Assembly (NCBI GenBank): GCA_003697015.1
Contig: RFGL01000157.1
Location: forward strand, 1 to 45,710
Direction: 5' to 3'
Source: Acidobacteriota bacterium
GTDB taxonomy: Bacteria; Acidobacteriota; Thermoanaerobaculia; Multivoradales; J023
DNA length: 45,710 bases
Shown: piece by piece, positions 43,560 to 45,710 of the stretch
Layout: each line of letters starts with the position of its first letter
Numbering within the stretch: the stretch's first letter is position 1
Made by a program: the position numbers and the translations under genes
Notes under the pieces: model-generated
The model's input: the letters and a program-made list of their open reading frames with translations, nothing else
The model's database searches: none
Told to the model about the DNA's origin: nothing

Positions 43560-43565
43560 TATACT
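43560..43565 (+). promoter_or_regulatory. Putative -10 box (TATACT) of the transglutaminase gene
   Basis: TATACT in a short AT-rich patch 56 nt before ATG 43622; a GAGGAG ribosome-binding site at 43609-43614 fixes the start. Confidence 0.4.
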
Positions 43566-43621
43566 TTCGACCACGGCGCACCGCTCCCCCGCCGTCCCAT
43601 CGACCGATGAGGAGTCGCAAG

Positions 43622-45118
43622 ATGCACCGATCCGTCCAGCGTCTCAAGCTCGCTCCCACCTGGCCGGCATACGTTGCCGCCGTCGCTCTCCTGCTGCTGG
43701 GGGGCGGGACGGCACGGGCGGAGGAGTACTGGTACCGCATCGAGCTCGGCGGCACGCCGGCGGGATGGATGGTGGCGCGGGAGGCGGAACAGGCGGGGCG
43801 ACGGATCAGCGAAAGCAGCACGCGGCTTGCGCTCAAACGCGGCGGCACGACGCTCAGCCTGGAGATGGCCAGCCGCTTCGTCGAGTCGGCGGACGGCAAA
43901 CCGCTGCGCGCCTGGACCCGCCAGCTCCTCGGCCAGGCGCCGATCGAGCGCCGCTACGAGTTTCTGGCCGACGGCGTGCGCGTCGTCACCGAGCAGGGAG
44001 GGGAGAGGCGCGAGGAACGCCGTCCCCTGCCCGACGGCGAGTGGTTGACGCCCTTCGCCGCCCAGGGCGAGATCCGCCGCCAGCTGGCCGCCGGCGCCGA
44101 TCGCTTCACCATCCGCACCCTCGACCCGCAGCTCGGCCTGCAGGTGGTCGAGGTCACCTGGCAGCGCCAGGCCGGCGTGCGACGCGCGGCGGTCAACGGC
44201 GAGGAGCGCGAGGTCTACCGCTTCCTCCAACGCCTGAGCTACGCCCCGGCTCTCGAGACCACGATCGACGTCACCGCAGACGGCCTGCCGGTGCGCACCA
44301 CCACGCCGCTGATGGGCCTCGAGATGACGGCGGTACTGACCGACCGCGAGACCGCCCTCGAAACCGCCGGCGCGCCGGAGCTCCTGGTGCAGTCCTTCGT
44401 CTATCCCGACCGGCCGATCGAGCGCCCCCGGGAGGCGCGGCGAGCGGTCTACCGGGTGAAGTCCAACAACGGTGGCGTCCTCGTTCTGCCGTCCACCGGC
44501 AGCCAGCGCGCCGAGCCCCGAGAGGACGGCGTGCGGGTGACGGTGGCGGTCGGTTCGAGCCCACCGGTCGATCGCCGGGGGCTGGAGCTTCAGGAGTACC
44601 TGCGCGCCTCGACCTTCATCGACCATCGGGCGCCGGCGATCCGCCGGCTCCTCGCCCAGGCCACCGCCGGTCTGCCGGCGGACGCCGGCGACGCCGCCCG
44701 CGCCGAGGCCCTGCGCGCTTTCGTCGGCGACTATCTCAGCGAAAAGAATCTCAACTCCCTCCTCGCCACCGCCACCGAAGTGGCGGCGAGCCGCGCCGGC
44801 GACTGCACCGAGCACAGCGTGCTCTTGACCGCCCTCCTGCGCGCCGCCGGCATCCCCGCCCGCGTCGTCACCGGCCTGGTCTACGTCGACCACTTCGCCG
44901 GCAGCGCCGAGCTCTTCGGCTACCACATGTGGAGCCAGGCCCTGGTCGGCGACCGCTGGCTCGACCTCGACGCCACCACCCCCCGGCCCTTCGACGCCGC
45001 CCACCTCGCCTTCTCCACCACCGCCTTGAACGACGACCAGGGCGCCCTCCTCGAGATGGCCTCGATCGTCCCCCTCATCGGAGCCCTCGAGGTCGACGTG
45101 CTGGAGGTCGAGTACTGA
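43622..45118 (+). CDS. Exported transglutaminase-like (cysteine protease fold) protein
   Basis: 498 aa with a signal peptide (YVAAVALLLLGGGTARAEE). A beta-rich N-terminal half (about 30-330) leads to a transglutaminase-like domain with the Cys-His-Asp triad: C395 in AGDCTEHSVLLTALLRAAGIPAR, H435 in FGYHMWSQALVG, and an Asp in RWLDLDATT. This architecture is common in proteins of Acidobacteriota and Proteobacteria thought to be periplasmic peptidases rather than cross-linking enzymes. The start at ATG 43622 is fixed by GAGGAG seven bases upstream; the frame stays open farther upstream without a signal. Followed after 33 bp by the next gene on the same strand. Confidence 0.88.
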   Translation: MHRSVQRLKLAPTWPAYVAAVALLLLGGGTARAEEYWYRIELGGTPAGWMVAREAEQAGRRISESSTRLALKRGGTTLSLEMASRFVESADGKPLRAWTRQLLGQAPIERRYEFLADGVRVVTEQGGERREERRPLPDGEWLTPFAAQGEIRRQLAAGADRFTIRTLDPQLGLQVVEVTWQRQAGVRRAAVNGEEREVYRFLQRLSYAPALETTIDVTADGLPVRTTTPLMGLEMTAVLTDRETALETAGAPELLVQSFVYPDRPIERPREARRAVYRVKSNNGGVLVLPSTGSQRAEPREDGVRVTVAVGSSPPVDRRGLELQEYLRASTFIDHRAPAIRRLLAQATAGLPADAGDAARAEALRAFVGDYLSEKNLNSLLATATEVAASRAGDCTEHSVLLTALLRAAGIPARVVTGLVYVDHFAGSAELFGYHMWSQALVGDRWLDLDATTPRPFDAAHLAFSTTALNDDQGALLEMASIVPLIGALEVDVLEVEY

Positions 45119-45151
45119 CGGTGAAGCGCCGACGCCCGTATCGGAGGCTGC

Positions 45152-45710
45152 ATGCTCAGACTGCTGATCCGTTATGGCTTCAGGGTGCTGCTGATCGTGG
45201 CGCCGTTCTTCCTGCCTTTGATGAACCTGCTCGGCTTCGTGGCCGAAGCCGGCGACGCCGGCACCGTACGGGTCCATCTGGGATTCACCTCCTTCGAAGG
45301 CCCGGCAAGCGACGTCCAGCTGTGGCTGAGAATCAGCCTGGTGGGTCTGGCGATCGCCGGGATCTTCGTCTTCGACATATTCGATCTGTACTTGCCGCAG
45401 CTGCAGCGCAAAGATTTCCGCAAGCAATATCTCGACTTGGAAGCCAAGAAGTGGAAAAAGCATCTGGGAGAGCAGATCCGAATCTCCGTTCTCTATGCCC
45501 GAAGACCCTGGTTTTTCCCGCTTTTTCGCTATTTCCGATGGGAGTGGACGTATGGCTTCCGCGCGGGGGAAACGCACCACGACGCCAATCTGTTCCTGAC
45601 GGAATGGCAAGGCGTCGCAGGGCGCGCGCTACGGCAAGAGAAGCCCCAGTTGGCACGGATTCCCAGAGAATTGTTTGAGAATCTCTCGTGGGCTGAGCGC
45701 TGGCTTCTTC
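45152..45710 (+). CDS. Membrane protein with GAF-like domain, partial (runs off the right edge)
   Basis: At least 186 aa, open to the window end. ATG 45152 follows a GGAGG ribosome-binding site. Two membrane helices (about 8-33 and 58-80) flank a short loop, presumably periplasmic. A charged helix with RKDFRKQYLDLEAKKWKKH comes next, and then ISVLYARRPWFFPLFRYF and NLFLTEWQGVAGRALRQEKPQLARIP, the latter resembling the GxGxAGRxxxxGxPxxA stretch of GAF domains. So it may be a membrane sensor whose output domain lies beyond the window. Its composition is clearly less GC-rich than the upstream genes. The GAF call is tentative, and the function is unknown. Confidence 0.6.
   Translation, partial: MLRLLIRYGFRVLLIVAPFFLPLMNLLGFVAEAGDAGTVRVHLGFTSFEGPASDVQLWLRISLVGLAIAGIFVFDIFDLYLPQLQRKDFRKQYLDLEAKKWKKHLGEQIRISVLYARRPWFFPLFRYFRWEWTYGFRAGETHHDANLFLTEWQGVAGRALRQEKPQLARIPRELFENLSWAERWLL

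Noticed and set aside
41044-43899. A 951-codon minus-strand frame opposite the TonB receptor
   Set aside because: It is the antisense of a clear TonB-dependent receptor and has no recognisable motif; long antisense frames are expected in GC-rich DNA.

Overview
The window is uniformly GC-rich, gene-dense and laid out as short head-to-tail operons on both strands. I see no plasmid, prophage or integrase module. The gene mix suggests a Gram-negative, peptidoglycan-containing heterotroph, plausibly an acidobacterium such as Thermoanaerobaculia: a TonB-dependent receptor, lipoprotein-type sulfatase-superfamily enzymes, a CRTAC1/ASPIC-UnbV protein, a GAF plus serine/threonine kinase, tryptophan 2,3-dioxygenase with a kynureninase-like enzyme, FabI and Mpl. 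The taxon is an inference from gene content only.

Layout. 1-403 holds the N-truncated remnant of an Rpn-type nuclease, running off the left edge. 421-6256 holds DNA polymerase II, an aminotransferase and a POT peptide transporter. 6239-9003 is an accessory pocket: a PIN/AbrB toxin-antitoxin pair flanked by two copies of the dinB 3' end, dinB itself, a frameshifted small membrane gene, and a frameshifted DUF4258 gene with its small partner. 9000-17599 is metabolic and envelope: benzoate-CoA-ligase-like and D-threonine-aldolase-like genes, a PhyH oxygenase, a serine hydrolase, a Ca/Na antiporter, fabI and a transmembrane Ser/Thr kinase. 17613-24352 has a TPR-CRTAC1 operon, a zinc-finger-less ClpX-like ATPase, mpl and a DUF1573 protein ending in a clear terminator. 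24411-27321 is an rph-kynA-kynU operon. 27377-34672 is a divergent cluster of three alkaline-phosphatase-superfamily 'sulfatases' and a GT-C-type membrane protein. 35607-38648 is a cell-wall operon (amidase, GerMN protein, murI). 39044-45710 holds a DUF4282 membrane protein, tRNA-Glu, an M50/CBS protease, a TonB receptor, a transglutaminase-like protein and the start of a GAF-like membrane protein.

Two themes run through the window. First, many transcription units have a -10-like hexamer only 6-9 nt before an ATG or GTG with no Shine-Dalgarno, the signature of leaderless mRNAs. Second, the three sulfatase-family proteins all carry Thr where true sulfatases have the formylglycine Cys. With the adjoining GT-C protein they could form an undescribed envelope phospho- or glyco-modification system. 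Other candidates for novelty are a structured-RNA candidate at 43411-43490, the ClpX-like ATPase with an altered pore loop, and the dinB-end duplication around the toxin-antitoxin module.
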